A DNA stretch of 64,000 nucleotides from Flavobacterium bernardetii (GCF_011305415.1 NZ_JAANOQ010000001.1:831631-895630); one strand, 5' to 3'; counted from the stretch's first letter, positions 1 through 9,809 are shown. A program made the numbers and translations. Notes: generated by a model not told the origin, from the sequence alone.

Positions 1-111
1 TTCTATTCCTTGTTCTTCAACTGCTTTATGTAATGTTTTATAAACAATATTATCTTCGTTAATTGTAGTTCCAGCCATATCTAGAACTACCATTTTAATT
101 GTATTACTCAT
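1..111 (-). CDS. Phosphonatase-like HAD hydrolase (partial, N-terminus only)
   Basis: Only the first 37 codons lie in the window; the gene continues past the left edge. The visible sequence has the HAD motif I region VVLDMAGTT, with the predicted nucleophile Asp at residue 11. The DMAGTT form, rather than the commoner DxDGT, is characteristic of the phosphonoacetaldehyde-hydrolase-like (PhnX-like) branch of the HAD superfamily. Such enzymes cleave C-P bonds or hydrolyse related phosphorylated compounds in the cytoplasm. The start ATG at 111 lies directly next to the stop of the FAD-oxidoreductase gene, so the two are co-transcribed. An internal Met at residue 7 could be an alternative start. 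The assignment rests on one motif plus context; the substrate is inferred. Confidence 0.7.
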   Translation of the reverse strand, partial: MSNTIKMVVLDMAGTTINEDNIVYKTLHKAVEEQGIE

Positions 112-1266
112 TTAGTTATTAAAAATTAAATCAATATTCTTTTTAGAAAAACCTGCACTTCCAGTCATTCCTTTTCCACCAATTCCAGTAATAATATGAA
201 TATTTGGTGATGGATTAAACTCGAAAATATCATTGTTTTTACATTGAGAATAAATCCCAAACCATCTTTTTTGAATTTCGTATGTAGGTAAATCGATAAT
301 TTTTTTAGCTTCATCAATCATGAATTCATCAATTTCCATATTTAAATCATATCCTAATAAATCGATATCTTTTGCATCTGCATATTCATGAGAGTCTCCA
401 ATGATTATAGATCCATCTAAACCTTGTTTAAATAAAATATGCACTCCAAATTTCTTTTCAAAGCTAGAAGGGTTTTCTTTTGATTTTATACTTTTGAAAG
501 AAGCACATTCTTCAAAAGATTCATATCTTCTTATAGTTAATCCTGTTAAAATATTACTTGGCAGTGTATAAATTCCTTGTGATTTCGTTTGTAACATTTG
601 CAATTTTGTAACTTCTAAATCACTTTCTTCAAAAACATTTGGATAAAGAGTTTTAAATTCACTTCCTCCACAAATTATAATTTTAGAAGCTTCTAAAAAA
701 TCACCATTACCAGTAGTTGCTGTACAAGTTCCATTTAGTTCTTGTGTTGCAGTTATCGTAGTATTATATTGAATAATTAATCCGAATTTTTCAACCAATA
801 GCTTATGTAACTTCACAATCATTTCTCCTGAATCTACTGTAATTTCCTCTGGAAAAAATAAACCTCCTTTGCAATAATCTGAACGCAAACCATCGAATTT
901 TTTTAAACAATCGTTTTTAGTTAATAAGTGTGATTCGTAACTATTTGATTTATTAATTTGGCTTAATTCCTCAATCAATTGCATTTCTTCATCATTTGAT
1001 GCAATGTAAATAGTTCCATTCTGACGAACAGTTAAATCAGTTAGGGATTGTAATTCTTTATAAATTGCTAAACTTTCTCTACCAAAATTTTGCCATTTTA
1101 AATCCATTCCAGAAGGAACTACTTGCCCGAAATTCCTAACTGTTGCTCCCTGTGGAAGACTGTTTCGTTCCACTAAAAGAACTTTTAAATTTTTCTTCAA
1201 AGCATGATAGGCATGAAATGTTCCTAAAATACCGCCACCTACTACAATTAAATCATATTTCATCAT
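112..1266 (-). CDS. FAD-dependent oxidoreductase, DAAO/glycine-oxidase-like, of the phosphonate-associated type
   Basis: 384 residues. The N-terminus is a classic FAD-binding Rossmann motif (IVVGGGILG, residues 7-15) with the ribose-binding Glu at residue 33, and the C-terminus has the GIGGKGMTGSAG loop that closes over the flavin in DAAO-fold oxidases. The length fits this family. Members found beside PhnX-like HAD genes are thought to oxidise aminophosphonates, such as 2-aminoethylphosphonate or its N-methyl derivative, to phosphonoacetaldehyde; that role is inferred here from the HAD neighbour. The gene sits 8 bp after the DUF5690 transporter gene and abuts the HAD gene, so it is the third gene of a four-gene minus-strand operon. 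Two consecutive ATG codons are possible starts. Alternative: a generic amino-acid or sarcosine oxidase. Confidence 0.75.
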   Translation of the reverse strand: MMKYDLIVVGGGILGTFHAYHALKKNLKVLLVERNSLPQGATVRNFGQVVPSGMDLKWQNFGRESLAIYKELQSLTDLTVRQNGTIYIASNDEEMQLIEELSQINKSNSYESHLLTKNDCLKKFDGLRSDYCKGGLFFPEEITVDSGEMIVKLHKLLVEKFGLIIQYNTTITATQELNGTCTATTGNGDFLEASKIIICGGSEFKTLYPNVFEESDLEVTKLQMLQTKSQGIYTLPSNILTGLTIRRYESFEECASFKSIKSKENPSSFEKKFGVHILFKQGLDGSIIIGDSHEYADAKDIDLLGYDLNMEIDEFMIDEAKKIIDLPTYEIQKRWFGIYSQCKNNDIFEFNPSPNIHIITGIGGKGMTGSAGFSKKNIDLIFNN

Positions 1267-1274
1267 TTCTATAT

Positions 1275-2567
1275 TTATATTTTTACAATATTCATTTTTA
1301 AATTAGTTTTAATCTTATTTTTATTCTTAATTTTTTGAAAGAAAAACAAAGCAAAAAGTATTGAGGAAACACCTATTACTACCAAAACAAAGTTTAGTTT
1401 TAAGTAAAAATTCAACCATGATTCTGATTGTGTTCCAAAATTTTTATATAAAAGCACTGCTATACTTCCCAAATAACCAATAGAATCTATAAAGTATATT
1501 AGAAATCCAACGTTTCCTTTTATCTTAAAGGTAGCTATCATTCTATCGAAAAATATACCATTAAAAGGTATATAACACAAATACATACCTATTCCCGAAA
1601 GCATCATCCAGTTAAAAGGCGACATATAGTGATTTATAAAAGCAAATGTGGAAAGACCAACTGCTAACAAACCTAAAACAATCATATAATGATAATACAC
1701 AAATGCTTTTTGGTTATTCTTAATGGCAATTAAACTGCTTAAAAGTATTAAAACAGTTATTGCGATTGGAATTTCACTAAAAGTATAAATCGAACTAGAA
1801 TTTTCATATCCTAAAGCATCCCAAATTTCACGTGCAAAATTGTCTCTAAAGTCGCGAACTACAGTTAAACTAACATAAACTATTGATAGAAAAACTAATG
1901 GTAAAGAAAAAGTTTGCAACAATTTTCTTCTTCCTTTGCGTCCAAGAGGCAATCGTTCTGATTTACATGCAATGTCATCATCAGTAGGTTTTGGCAATCT
2001 TTCCAACAATCTTCCAAAATACAGTAATGGTAATAAAAACAACAAACCTGTAAGAAAGGGCATCCATAATTCATCTACTTGAAAAACATCTAACATGAAT
2101 TTCCCAACAGATTTTACAAATCCTGAAGACACTACAAAACTTGAACAAAGAATTAACCCTAATATTTCCGTTGCTTTTCTTCCTTCGATATAAGAAAACA
2201 CTATTCCCCAAATCATTCCAAGTGGTAAACCATTTAGAAACATAAATAAAATATTATAAGGCTTGGGAACTACTGCAAAGCAGAACAAAAACAACTCTGC
2301 AAGTAAAATAAAAGCAATTAAATAGCGTAATCTTTTCGTTTCATTAAGTTCAGAAATAATTTTTATCCCTAGAAACTTTGAAATAAAATACCCAAAAACT
2401 TGAGCTATAATTAATAGTACTTTATAATCAATTCCAAAATAAGAAATTCCTTCAAAGGTTGCTACAGTAAAAGGTTTTCTGAAAGCATACATGCAAAAAT
2501 ATACTCCAAAAGCCGCAAAAGCAGCTTTTGGAATAATATAATTTTTATTGTTTTTTAATATTTTCAT
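1275..2567 (-). CDS. DUF5690 / MFS-like membrane transporter
   Basis: 430 residues, highly hydrophobic, with about 12 predicted membrane segments. It begins with an AxFGVYFCMYAFRKPFTVA segment, which resembles the first helix of sugar-phosphate and organophosphate antiporters of the major facilitator superfamily and is characteristic of the Bacteroidota DUF5690 family. The basic loop near residues 200-216 (KSERLPLGRKGRRKLLQ) is probably cytoplasmic and separates two six-helix halves. It lies between the TonB receptor (19 bp upstream) and the FAD oxidoreductase, so it is a good candidate for the inner-membrane importer of the compound that the receptor brings across the outer membrane. Substrate not shown by the sequence; phosphonate is inferred from context. 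Confidence 0.75.
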   Translation of the reverse strand: MKILKNNKNYIIPKAAFAAFGVYFCMYAFRKPFTVATFEGISYFGIDYKVLLIIAQVFGYFISKFLGIKIISELNETKRLRYLIAFILLAELFLFCFAVVPKPYNILFMFLNGLPLGMIWGIVFSYIEGRKATEILGLILCSSFVVSSGFVKSVGKFMLDVFQVDELWMPFLTGLLFLLPLLYFGRLLERLPKPTDDDIACKSERLPLGRKGRRKLLQTFSLPLVFLSIVYVSLTVVRDFRDNFAREIWDALGYENSSSIYTFSEIPIAITVLILLSSLIAIKNNQKAFVYYHYMIVLGLLAVGLSTFAFINHYMSPFNWMMLSGIGMYLCYIPFNGIFFDRMIATFKIKGNVGFLIYFIDSIGYLGSIAVLLYKNFGTQSESWLNFYLKLNFVLVVIGVSSILFALFFFQKIKNKNKIKTNLKMNIVKI

Positions 2568-2586
2568 TTACTTAAAAATCTATGTA

Positions 2587-5412
2587 CTAAAAGTTGAATT
2601 TAGCTCCAAAACTTCCTCTAATACCATAATATTCTACTTGTTCTGGACGATCTTCACTATTTCCAAAATGATAAATCAATGGTTTGTTTAAAATATTGTT
2701 TACATCGCTAAATAATGTTAAATATTTAGTTACTCTGTAAGACAATCCAGCGTCTAAAGTGCTATATTTTCCATAATACAAATCGTTTATGTCTTCTTCA
2801 GCATACTCAATAGCATATTTCCCTTTGAAATTATAAGCAGCTCTAATATTGAATCCTCCTTTTTCAAAGAACAATTGAGCATTATATAATTGTTTTGCTT
2901 GATAAGGAAGTGCTACTTTACGACCACTTGGTTTTTCCATTTCTGATGTCATTAATGTTGCATTTAACTGAGTACCGAAGTATTTTAAAAAGCCTGGAAG
3001 AAAGTCAAAACGTCTCATTATTCCAGCTTCAAAACCTCCTAGCCAAGCATTTCCTGCATTATTTGGAGCTGTAAATTGAACTCCAGTTAACCCATTATAA
3101 TTTCCAATAAATGAATCTTGAAAAATTGGGTCAGTAATTGATTTATAAAATACACCAGCATTAACCACTCCAACATTAGAGAAATAATATTCTCCCATTA
3201 AATCAAAATTTAGAGAATACGTTGGATTCAAATTAGGATTTCCTCCTTTAAATTCATTATCCGCCTCAATGAAAGTACCACCAGGTGTGATATCTCCGAA
3301 GTTAGGTCTAGAAAATGTTCTTGTTGCTGCGAAACGGACATTTACATCGTTGTTAACTTCATATTTAACGTGTAACATTGGTAATATTGCTAAATATTTT
3401 TTTTCATTTTGAACCTCTATTAGTTTGTTATCTACAACATTATATCCATCAACTACTGTGTTAGTGTTAGATAATCTAACGCCACCTAAAACAGTCAATT
3501 TATCTGTAATTTTGTATGTACCCATTGTGTAAGCATCTGCATGAGTTTCATGAACATCAAAGTTTCTACCTAAACCTTTATTAAATTCTAATGCTTCAGA
3601 ATCAGCAGCACTTACAGACAAATTAGACTGATTTTGATTCCAAAAAGCATTCATTCCATCCGTAGACAAAACTGGTCCAAAAGAATTTCCAATAGAAGTA
3701 TTCATTTCATTTAAATAATCTGTCCCATTTGGTTGAGTGGTTATATAATTACTATAGTCTGACAATAAAGGAGCTGTTCCATTATTCCATGTGTAAAACA
3801 AATCTGAAAAACGAGCTATTCTTTCTTTATCTCTAAATTTTAAACCGTATTTTAATGTGAATTTTTCCGAAGCATTAATTTCATGATTAAAAGCAGCTAC
3901 AATATTATCACGTTCAATAACTGATACTTTATAAAACTCTAAATCTGCAAATCTCATTTTGGTCGCATCCATTTTAAAATTTGGATCACTATAAAAACCA
4001 AACAAAGCATCTGGATTTTTATAATCTAATTTCCCACCATCAGCAGCCCAATATGCTCTAGGTCCTACTCCATTATTTTGAATGTAGCTTGGGTCAATTC
4101 CAACATTATTTTGAGTGAATTTAATTACATAATATGATTTGTTTTCTTTATCAGGTATATTACCATATTTAAATTCATTTTCATATACAGATAAATCCCA
4201 ATCTATTTTACTTTTACTCAATTCATGCTTACCTCCTAATGTTACAGATTTTAACTCAGTTATTAATACATTATGTATGTTTTGCAATTCAACTCTTGCT
4301 GCATTAGTTGTGGAATTAAATTTATCAAAACGAACTCTGTGTTTGTAATGCGTTTCATCATCATTTAAAGATCCATATAATGCTTTTAAATATATTTTAT
4401 CTTTAGATGTTGGGTTGTGTTCAAAAGCTACATTTACTCCTGTCGTTTTACGAATACCGTTATAATCTCTCAACTCCATTCTAAAAACACCTTGATCACC
4501 GTTTCTTCTTGCTTCAAAATTATCAGTTGACCAATTTCTATTGAACTTAGTTAAATTGAATAAATAACCAAATTTTTTATCTTTTGTTCTTCCACCATAA
4601 GTTAAAGATGTATTATAGATTCCTTTACCAGATTTGTCATTATAACCACCTCCAATAGTTGCATTAAAACTATTTTTTAAAGGAGCCGTTTGTGTAATAA
4701 AATTAACACTTCCACCAATACCATCTGCTTCAATATCTGGAGTAAATGCTTTGTTTACTTGTACATATGATATAAGTTCCGATGGGAAAAAATCAAATGC
4801 AGTAGCTCTAGAAGTTGTTTCTTCTTCTGCAGTTGGAATTCTATTTCCGTTAATTGTAGTTGAAGCCCAAAATGGAGGAAGTCCACGCAATGAAACAAAG
4901 CGTCCTTCACCTTGATCTCTTTCAATAGATACACCTTGAATTCTTTGAACAGTTTCAGCTGCATTTCTATCTGGGAGTTTACCAATACCATCAGCAGCAA
5001 TAACATTCATAATATTTACTGCTTTTCTTTGCATTGACAAAGCTCTAGATTCACTATTCTTTTGAGAAGAATAAACAACTACTTTTTCAATTTCATTTAC
5101 ACCTGATTCTAATCTAATAATCCCAATATTAATTGCAGAACCAGATTTTAAATCAAACGTTTGTTCGTAACTTCCGTAACCTAAATAACTGAATTTTAAA
5201 GTAACTTCACCAATTGGTAAACCATTCAATTTAAAAGAACCATCTACTTCAGTAGTTGTTACTTTATTTGATCCTAAAAGTGTTACCGAAGCACCTGGTA
5301 ATGCTTGATTGTCATCATAAATAAAACCACTAATAGATTGTTGTTGAGCAAAACAAAAACCCACAGTGTTTAACAATACGAATAATAATAATTTTTTAAA
5401 TCTTGTTTTCAT
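2587..5412 (-). CDS. TonB-dependent outer-membrane receptor
   Basis: 941 residues. A signal peptide (about residues 1-22, ending CFA) precedes a carboxypeptidase-regulatory-like domain (about 25-105) typical of Bacteroidota receptors. The plug domain follows (about 125-240; LPDRNAAETVQRIQGVSIER and later ADGIGGSVNF are plug hallmarks), then a large 22-strand-type beta barrel ending in the aromatic C-terminal strand GAKFNF. The protein should import a substrate across the outer membrane using TonB energy. No SusD-type lipoprotein accompanies it, which argues against a standard polysaccharide locus. It is the first gene of the operon with the DUF5690 transporter, FAD oxidoreductase and HAD hydrolase. 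Its upstream region (5413-5804) should hold the operon promoter, but I see no convincing -33/-7 pair there. Confidence 0.9.
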   Translation of the reverse strand: MKTRFKKLLLFVLLNTVGFCFAQQQSISGFIYDDNQALPGASVTLLGSNKVTTTEVDGSFKLNGLPIGEVTLKFSYLGYGSYEQTFDLKSGSAINIGIIRLESGVNEIEKVVVYSSQKNSESRALSMQRKAVNIMNVIAADGIGKLPDRNAAETVQRIQGVSIERDQGEGRFVSLRGLPPFWASTTINGNRIPTAEEETTSRATAFDFFPSELISYVQVNKAFTPDIEADGIGGSVNFITQTAPLKNSFNATIGGGYNDKSGKGIYNTSLTYGGRTKDKKFGYLFNLTKFNRNWSTDNFEARRNGDQGVFRMELRDYNGIRKTTGVNVAFEHNPTSKDKIYLKALYGSLNDDETHYKHRVRFDKFNSTTNAARVELQNIHNVLITELKSVTLGGKHELSKSKIDWDLSVYENEFKYGNIPDKENKSYYVIKFTQNNVGIDPSYIQNNGVGPRAYWAADGGKLDYKNPDALFGFYSDPNFKMDATKMRFADLEFYKVSVIERDNIVAAFNHEINASEKFTLKYGLKFRDKERIARFSDLFYTWNNGTAPLLSDYSNYITTQPNGTDYLNEMNTSIGNSFGPVLSTDGMNAFWNQNQSNLSVSAADSEALEFNKGLGRNFDVHETHADAYTMGTYKITDKLTVLGGVRLSNTNTVVDGYNVVDNKLIEVQNEKKYLAILPMLHVKYEVNNDVNVRFAATRTFSRPNFGDITPGGTFIEADNEFKGGNPNLNPTYSLNFDLMGEYYFSNVGVVNAGVFYKSITDPIFQDSFIGNYNGLTGVQFTAPNNAGNAWLGGFEAGIMRRFDFLPGFLKYFGTQLNATLMTSEMEKPSGRKVALPYQAKQLYNAQLFFEKGGFNIRAAYNFKGKYAIEYAEEDINDLYYGKYSTLDAGLSYRVTKYLTLFSDVNNILNKPLIYHFGNSEDRPEQVEYYGIRGSFGAKFNF

Positions 5413-5804
5413 TTTTACAAATATTAAATTTATTACGCAAAAAGACGATATAATTTTAATATATGTAAAAAATACAAGTTAATTTTATGTTACTATTATG
5501 TAAGTCTTAGATTTAAAATGTTAAATAATTATTAAGCAAAAAGTAGTAAACCTATAATAATATTGGGTTCTATACTAATTCATTCAAATAGCAAAGAATT
5601 GAAATCAAATATAAATGTACAAAACAAAATTCATGAACATTATCTATGAACATTATTTTTAGAAAACATTTGCAAACGTTATATTATTATGAGATTGAGG
5701 TAAAAAAAAGAACAAAATGCAGTGAATATAAGTTTAATAGAATATTTAAGTCCATATCAATTACTTCAAATATTAAACATGTGTTTTAAATAATATATAT
5801 TCAT
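5413..5804. other. 392-bp intergenic region
   Basis: No open reading frame of note. The region holds the presumed promoter of the TonB operon (minus strand), a doubled ATGAACATTAT word (5634-5644 and 5646-5656), one copy of a long imperfect direct repeat (5626-5752), and the left arm of a hairpin that overlaps the end of the histidine-kinase gene. Confidence 0.5.
5626..5752. repeat. Imperfect direct repeat, left copy (flanks the kdp locus)
   Basis: This non-coding stretch is collinear with 16552-16681. The first 38 nt match at about three quarters of positions, with a shared TATGAACA core. The segment at 5728-5747 matches 16651-16670 at 18 of 20 positions (ATAAGTTnAATAGAnTATTT), followed in both by AAGTC. 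The offset between copies is 10926 at one end and 10923 at the other, so only small indels separate them. Origin unknown: a shared regulatory region or a duplication footprint are both possible. Confidence 0.45.
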
Positions 5805-5815
5805 TTAAAACACAT
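5779..5815 (-). terminator. Hairpin at the end of the kdp sensor-kinase gene
   Basis: A perfect 13-bp inverted repeat (ATGTGTTTTAAAT / ATTTAAAACACAT) with an 11-nt loop. The right arm overlaps the stop codon of the histidine-kinase gene. The T-run after the stem on the minus strand is weak, so it may be a 3'-end stabiliser rather than a strong terminator. Confidence 0.5.
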
Positions 5816-7523
5816 TCAAACCAATACTAAAAGTACTACCTAAACCTAGTTCACTTTCAATAGCAATACTCCCATTTTGAGCTTCAATAAATTCTTTACT
5901 TATTGCTAAACCTAAACCAGTACCAGATTTGTTGCTTCCAGGAATTTGGAAATATTTATCAAAAACTTTCGATTGGTAACGTTTATCAATTCCTTTTCCA
6001 TTATCAATAACTTGAAATACAACTTGATTTTTTTCTTTTTTTAATTTGACAAGAATTTGACTGTTACTTGAAGAATATGTAATGGCATTCGTTAGAAAAT
6101 TGATTAAAACCCAGCCTGTTTTTTCACTATCTGCTTTAATGTCAGGTAAATCATTTTCAGCTTCAACAATAAGATTAATTTGTTTCTGCTCTGCTTGAAC
6201 TTTTACCGCTTCTAAAGCATAATTTACAATGTGATAGGGATTACTTTTTTCGATACTTAAATGAATGTTTCCTGTTTCTAATTGAGACATATCTAATAAT
6301 TCCCCCGTAATTTTTAAAAGTCTTTGACTGTCATCTTTAATGCTCTCAATTAATTGTTTTTGATCTTCATTGATGTCTCCTGTTTCAGCTTTTTCTAACA
6401 ATTGTAAACTGAATTTAATTGACGATATTGGAGTTTTCAATTCGTGTGAAACGGTTGCAATAAAATTAGTTTTAGCGAAATCTAATTCTTTAAAAATAGT
6501 AATATTTCTTAAAATAATTACATCACCAATATCAATCGTTTTATCTTCTCCAGTTGGTGTGATTGTTATATTAACTGTTTCTGTTTCAAAATAACTTTCT
6601 TTTCCATCAGCAAATATTTTTATTGGTGCTGATTTCTGTGAGTTATTTTTAGTGTTTAATAGCGTTCGTATCAAATCGTTTTCTAAAGCTAATTTAAGAG
6701 CCGATTTACCTATGACATCTTCCTTTTTTAATCCAATAATTTTTAAGGCTTCATTGTTTACAAATAGAATACTATCCTCATTATCTAATCCGATAATTGG
6801 ATCGTGCATATTATTAATTAAGGTTTCTAATCGTTTCTTTTCAAACAACAATTTAAACAAATTAGTACTATTATATTCTTCCAGTTTTTCTGCCATTGTA
6901 TTAAATGAATCAGCCAAATCTCCAAATTCATTATGATCTATAAAATGTACCCGTTCAGAATAGTTTTTATTCGCAATTTCTTGAATACTTGTGGTTAATT
7001 CTTTAATCGGATTTGCTATATTATTTGGCAAATTAACCAATAAATTAAAGGCTATAAGAAAACATAATGTTCCAATAATAATCACCCAAAAGTTGGCGGT
7101 TTCTGCTGTTTTTTTTGCTACATCACTTTTTTGTTTAATGGCGTCCATATTAAGTTTCATAATCTCAAAAATATTTTGATGTATTTGAAATTTAATACTA
7201 TCGTTTAGCATATTGGTTTTAAGAGAATTAAAGTTATCTCTTAATTTATAAGTAGCTTTATTTTCACCATCTTCAGTAATGTTACTCAACTGCTTTTTCA
7301 AATTGACTTCAAAAAAAGCAACAGATTTTGAATCCTTCTCCTTAATTTCATCTAAAGCTAAAAGCATATTTCTAGAATACTCTAATGTTTCGTAATTAGC
7401 TTTAATGATATTTTGGGTGTCTTTTTTTATAGAATATATATAAAAAGCACTTATTATAGAAAGTATTATAATTAGTAAGAACAACACTCCTACCCCTAGA
7501 TTTAATTTAGTTTTTATTCTCAT
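5805..7523 (-). CDS. Membrane histidine kinase of the split Kdp sensor
   Basis: 572 residues. In order: a transmembrane helix (about 10-31), a periplasmic region of about 110 residues, a second helix (about 145-167), HAMP (about 168-222), PAS (about 232-320), a HisKA dimerisation helix with SHELKTP and the phosphorylated His at 360, then an HATPase domain with N-box NFLTNA, G1 DNGKGID and G2 GTGLGLA. The gene starts exactly where the KdpD-sensor gene stops (shared base 7523), so translation is probably coupled. In E. coli the sensing KdpD domain and the kinase are one protein; here they are separate. Its likely partner is the sigma-54 response regulator at 15118-16458, since no OmpR-type KdpE is present. 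Confidence 0.85.
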   Translation of the reverse strand: MRIKTKLNLGVGVLFLLIIILSIISAFYIYSIKKDTQNIIKANYETLEYSRNMLLALDEIKEKDSKSVAFFEVNLKKQLSNITEDGENKATYKLRDNFNSLKTNMLNDSIKFQIHQNIFEIMKLNMDAIKQKSDVAKKTAETANFWVIIIGTLCFLIAFNLLVNLPNNIANPIKELTTSIQEIANKNYSERVHFIDHNEFGDLADSFNTMAEKLEEYNSTNLFKLLFEKKRLETLINNMHDPIIGLDNEDSILFVNNEALKIIGLKKEDVIGKSALKLALENDLIRTLLNTKNNSQKSAPIKIFADGKESYFETETVNITITPTGEDKTIDIGDVIILRNITIFKELDFAKTNFIATVSHELKTPISSIKFSLQLLEKAETGDINEDQKQLIESIKDDSQRLLKITGELLDMSQLETGNIHLSIEKSNPYHIVNYALEAVKVQAEQKQINLIVEAENDLPDIKADSEKTGWVLINFLTNAITYSSSNSQILVKLKKEKNQVVFQVIDNGKGIDKRYQSKVFDKYFQIPGSNKSGTGLGLAISKEFIEAQNGSIAIESELGLGSTFSIGLNVF

Positions 7524-8650
7524 TAGGAAAGAATTACAAGATCAATATTAGATGATGAAAGATTATTTAATAATTTATTAAATACATTAGTAGACAAAAT
7601 TACTTTAAATAAATTTAAGTGTGGTTTTCCAATGCAAACCGTTGTAATGTCTTTTTGTTCCACAATATCTAATATAGCATCCGTTATATTAGAACTTTGA
7701 ACTTTTATAACTTCTGCTCCTAACTCGGTTGCAAGCTTAAAGTTATTGATTAAATAGCGTTGTTTGTCCAATGCAATTTTATCACTACTTTCATTTGGCG
7801 TTTCAATGTATAAAACATACCAATTACTGTTATAATAACTAGCTAAACGCGCAGCTTTTCTGATTATTCTTTTGGCCGTTTTATCATTACTACTGATGCA
7901 AGCTAAAAGCTTTTCGTGTCTTAAAGCTACATTTTTTGGTACTTCATTTTCTACTTTTCGAACCACTTGACTGGCCACTTCTTTCAAAGCAAGTTCTCTT
8001 AATTGAAGGATTTGATCGGATTTGAAAAAGTTATTTAATGCCGCCTGAATTTTATCTTCAGTATAAATTTTCCCTTCTTTTAATCGTGTGATTAATTCAT
8101 CTGAAGTTAAGTCGATATTTACTACTTCATCTGCTAATCGCAACACATTATCTGGAACTCGTTCTTGAACATCAACATTAGTAATGTCTTTTACATTTTG
8201 ATTTAAACTTTCAATATGTTGAATATTGACTGCGGAAATCACATTAATTCCAGCATCTAAAATTTCTAAAACATCTTGCCAGCGTTTTTCATTTTTGCTT
8301 CCTTCAATATTTGTATGGGCTAATTCATCCACAATGACAATTTCTGGACGAAGATTGATAATGGCTTGCACATCCATTTCTTCCAATTCTTTTCCTTTAT
8401 AGAAAATGGTTCTTCTTGGAATTACGGGAAGTCCAGCCAATAATTCGTGCGTTTCTTTCCGATTATGCGTTTCAACATAACCAATCTTAACATCAATGCC
8501 TTTCTTCAAAAGCGTATGTGCTTCTTGTAGCATACGATACGTTTTACCCACACCTGCGCTCATTCCAATATAGACTTTGAATTTTCCTTTTCTAGATTTT
8601 TGAATTAAATCTAGAAAATGTTTTACGTTTTTTTCTTTTTCAGCATCCAT
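7523..8650 (-). CDS. kdpD: KdpD sensor domain protein (KdpD N-terminal plus UspA-like domain only)
   Basis: 375 residues, against about 890 for full-length KdpD. Residues about 20-230 are the cytoplasmic KdpD domain with Walker A (GMSAGVGKTYRM, 29-40) and a Walker-B-like DELAHTN. The remainder (about 245-375) is a universal-stress-protein-like fold. The membrane helices, GAF and kinase domains of classical KdpD are absent; a separate kinase follows immediately. The protein should sense potassium or ATP state and modulate that kinase. It is soluble, having no signal peptide or helices. It lies 68 bp after the porin-like gene, in the kdp operon. The domain content is clear; the mode of signalling between the two split parts is inferred. 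Confidence 0.88.
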   Translation of the reverse strand: MDAEKEKNVKHFLDLIQKSRKGKFKVYIGMSAGVGKTYRMLQEAHTLLKKGIDVKIGYVETHNRKETHELLAGLPVIPRRTIFYKGKELEEMDVQAIINLRPEIVIVDELAHTNIEGSKNEKRWQDVLEILDAGINVISAVNIQHIESLNQNVKDITNVDVQERVPDNVLRLADEVVNIDLTSDELITRLKEGKIYTEDKIQAALNNFFKSDQILQLRELALKEVASQVVRKVENEVPKNVALRHEKLLACISSNDKTAKRIIRKAARLASYYNSNWYVLYIETPNESSDKIALDKQRYLINNFKLATELGAEVIKVQSSNITDAILDIVEQKDITTVCIGKPHLNLFKVILSTNVFNKLLNNLSSSNIDLVILS

Positions 8651-8718
8651 AGTTAATGAAAATAACCTACAAGGTCCAAATTAACCTTGTAGGATTTGTA
8701 AATTATATTATACTTTAA

Positions 8719-9801
8719 CTAGAAAGAAATAGCCAAAGAAGTAGTAATAAAGAAATTACTTTCTGTTGGATTATTGTTTCTTAAGAAAATAGCATCCTTA
8801 CTATTTAAGGAACGTGCTTCAATTCTGAACATAGCATGATCCGAAACTAGATAATCAAAGTTAGCAGAATAGCCGAAAGTTTTAAAACCGTTTGCGGTTC
8901 CTGTAGCGATAATTACTCCGTTTTTATCTTGATAATACTCACCTCTTGCTGCTAATTGAATTTTAGCCGTTGGTTTATATTGTGCGATAATAACAGGTGA
9001 ATACCAAGTTTCATAAGCATGGCTACCTTTTAGAGTTTGTTGCGCTCCAATATCAAAACCAGCTATTAAATTGGTTTTTTCAGAAACTTTAAATTGACCG
9101 TAAATATTATTGAAATAACGCCATTTTTTAATACTATCTGGTTGTTCATTTCCTACATAAGTACTCCAATTTAATGTCGTTTTTCCAGATGGTTTGTAAG
9201 TTACTTGCGTTCCAAAAGCTGGCGTTTGATTCCCATCCACTTTTTGAATACGTTGCCAACCGTTTAAATACATGGCTGCTAAATACCATTTTTCAGATTT
9301 AGAAGTATAGCCGATTTTTGCACCTGCTTCATAATAAGGTGAATTATCTGCTAATAGGCTTCGAGTTAAAGTTTGACAATCTTTTCCAATAGCACTTTCA
9401 AAACCAATATGAGAAGGCATAACTCCTGCATCAACCCATAAATTATGTTTTGATGAAATTTTAACTCCAACATTCGCTTCATAGATATTTTTCATTAAAT
9501 CTTGTTCGGCTGCTAAGTTATATTGGGCATACGTTCCGCCCATTAATGCAAAGTTTCCTCTGATATTGTCTTTGGCATAATTTACTTTTGCCATTCCTAA
9601 ATTCAGGTTTAACTCATTGTGTTTATTATGACTGTATACAAATCCTGGTCGCAAATGATTATCTGGATTTCCGAAATCGTAACTGTAATAGGTTTCTAAA
9701 TATCCTGAAAAGGTTAATGGACTTTTCTCTTTTGCTGCTTCTTGAGCGTTACCTATTGTAAATCCGAAAGCTCCTAAAGCTGTCAATATTATTTTTTTCA
9801 T
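8719..9801 (-). CDS. Outer-membrane porin-like beta-barrel protein of the kdp operon
   Basis: 360 residues with a signal peptide (about residues 1-19, ending GNA). The rest is rich in alternating aromatic/polar strands, for example YLETYYSYDFG near the N-terminus, and ends in a phenylalanine (TTSLAISF), as outer-membrane barrels do. It lies between kdpC (8 bp upstream) and the KdpD-sensor gene, so it belongs to the same transcript. A plausible role is an outer-membrane pore that feeds potassium to the Kdp pump. That role is inferred from position only; the sequence shows just a secreted barrel. Confidence 0.75.
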   Translation of the reverse strand: MKKIILTALGAFGFTIGNAQEAAKEKSPLTFSGYLETYYSYDFGNPDNHLRPGFVYSHNKHNELNLNLGMAKVNYAKDNIRGNFALMGGTYAQYNLAAEQDLMKNIYEANVGVKISSKHNLWVDAGVMPSHIGFESAIGKDCQTLTRSLLADNSPYYEAGAKIGYTSKSEKWYLAAMYLNGWQRIQKVDGNQTPAFGTQVTYKPSGKTTLNWSTYVGNEQPDSIKKWRYFNNIYGQFKVSEKTNLIAGFDIGAQQTLKGSHAYETWYSPVIIAQYKPTAKIQLAARGEYYQDKNGVIIATGTANGFKTFGYSANFDYLVSDHAMFRIEARSLNSKDAIFLRNNNPTESNFFITTSLAISF

Positions 9802-9809
9802 TTAATTTT

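Noticed and set aside
4139..5006. Small open frames inside the TonB receptor gene on both strands
   Set aside because: They are out-of-frame shadows of a clearly coding region and show no domain or signal of their own.
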